From CAZKEW01 sp964580435 (GTDB taxonomy: Bacteria > Acidobacteriota > Aminicenantia > Aminicenantales > UBA8522), in contig CAZOKP010000072.1 of the NCBI GenBank assembly GCA_964580435.1, positions 1 through 13,707 of the forward strand: a stretch of 13,707 nt of DNA, given 5' to 3'. Of this stretch, positions 13,659-13,707 are shown one piece after another. Position 1 is the stretch's first letter; each line of letters starts with the position of its first letter. The notes beneath the pieces were generated by a model, which was not told where the DNA came from, did no database searches, and saw only the letters and a program-made list of their open reading frames with translations. The translations under genes were made by a program, and so were the position numbers.

Positions 13659-13707
13659 TCAATGCGCCCAATCGGGCAGCTTGTTGGCCCCCTGGGAGGT
13701 GAGACGC
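13659..13707 (-). CDS. tolB: 3' end of probable tolB (partial)
   Basis: In the frame starting at 13706 the minus strand reads RLTSQGANKLPDWAH and stops with TGA at 13661-13659. The pattern RLT-S-(G)-N-x-x-P-x-W-(S/A) followed by the C-terminus is how TolB beta-propellers end. The location directly upstream of pal and cpoB is the standard tolB-pal-ybgF order. Only 15 codons are visible, so the call rests on the short motif plus context. The gene continues beyond the right end of the window. Confidence 0.62.
   Translation of the reverse strand, partial: RLTSQGANKLPDWAH

Noticed and set aside
13659..13707. Possible tRNA or terminator from the small GCCC-AATC-GGGC hairpin near the right end
   Set aside because: There is no cloverleaf and no T-run on either strand, and the bases are accounted for by the tolB codons for LPDW.
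1..13707. CRISPR arrays, rRNA or tRNA genes, prophage or defence genes
   Set aside because: I saw no regularly spaced repeats, no RNA-gene signatures and no such protein families on either strand.

Overview
The window comes from a diderm, LPS-bearing bacterium. An LptB-type ABC ATPase with a periplasmic LptC/LptA-like bridge and a TolB-Pal-CpoB cluster both require an outer membrane. GC content is moderate, arginine codons AGG/AGA are frequent, and the gene order lptA-lptB-rpoN-hpf-ptsN-hprK-rapZ-EIIA(Man)-HPr-EI resembles that of deltaproteobacterial-grade lineages and some Acidobacteriota/Aminicenantes-like genomes. I cannot fix the phylum from the sequence alone.

Layout. Positions 1-433 hold no convincing gene. 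They contain a REP-like edge motif at the extreme left and a 249-bp MITE-like palindromic element (109-357) closed by perfect 17-bp terminal inverted repeats. From 434 to 11166 eleven genes lie on the plus strand with gaps of at most about 28 bp or small overlaps: recJ, a fused LptC/LptA-like protein, lptB, rpoN, hpf (long form), ptsN, a short hprK, rapZ, a mannose-family EIIA, ptsH (HPr) and ptsI (EI). This looks like one long transcription unit joining DNA repair, LPS export, sigma-54 and a regulatory phosphotransferase chain with no sugar permease (EIIB/EIIC).

From 13707 back to 11159 a minus-strand cluster converges on it: the last codons of a probable tolB, then pal, cpoB/ybgF, ssb and a stand-alone type II phosphomannose-isomerase-like cupin. 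A near-consensus sigma-70 promoter with a 10-bp palindrome in its spacer lies between tolB and pal. The cupin gene and ptsI overlap tail-to-tail by 8 bp.

How the genes work together. EI takes phosphate from PEP and passes it to HPr His15, and from there to EIIA(Man) or EIIA(Ntr). HprK would modify HPr Ser46 as a second, ATP-dependent input. RapZ and HPF are the usual neighbours of this nitrogen-PTS module, and RpoN is the alternative sigma factor linked to it. The LptC/A-LptB pair serves LPS transport, and Tol-Pal-CpoB holds the outer membrane to the peptidoglycan. The most noteworthy departures from the textbook are the single-chain LptC/LptA-like bridge, a catalytic-domain-only HprK that seems to lack a conserved histidine, ssb translationally coupled to cpoB, and the MITE-like element upstream of recJ. 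I did not find a clearly new defence or mobile system.
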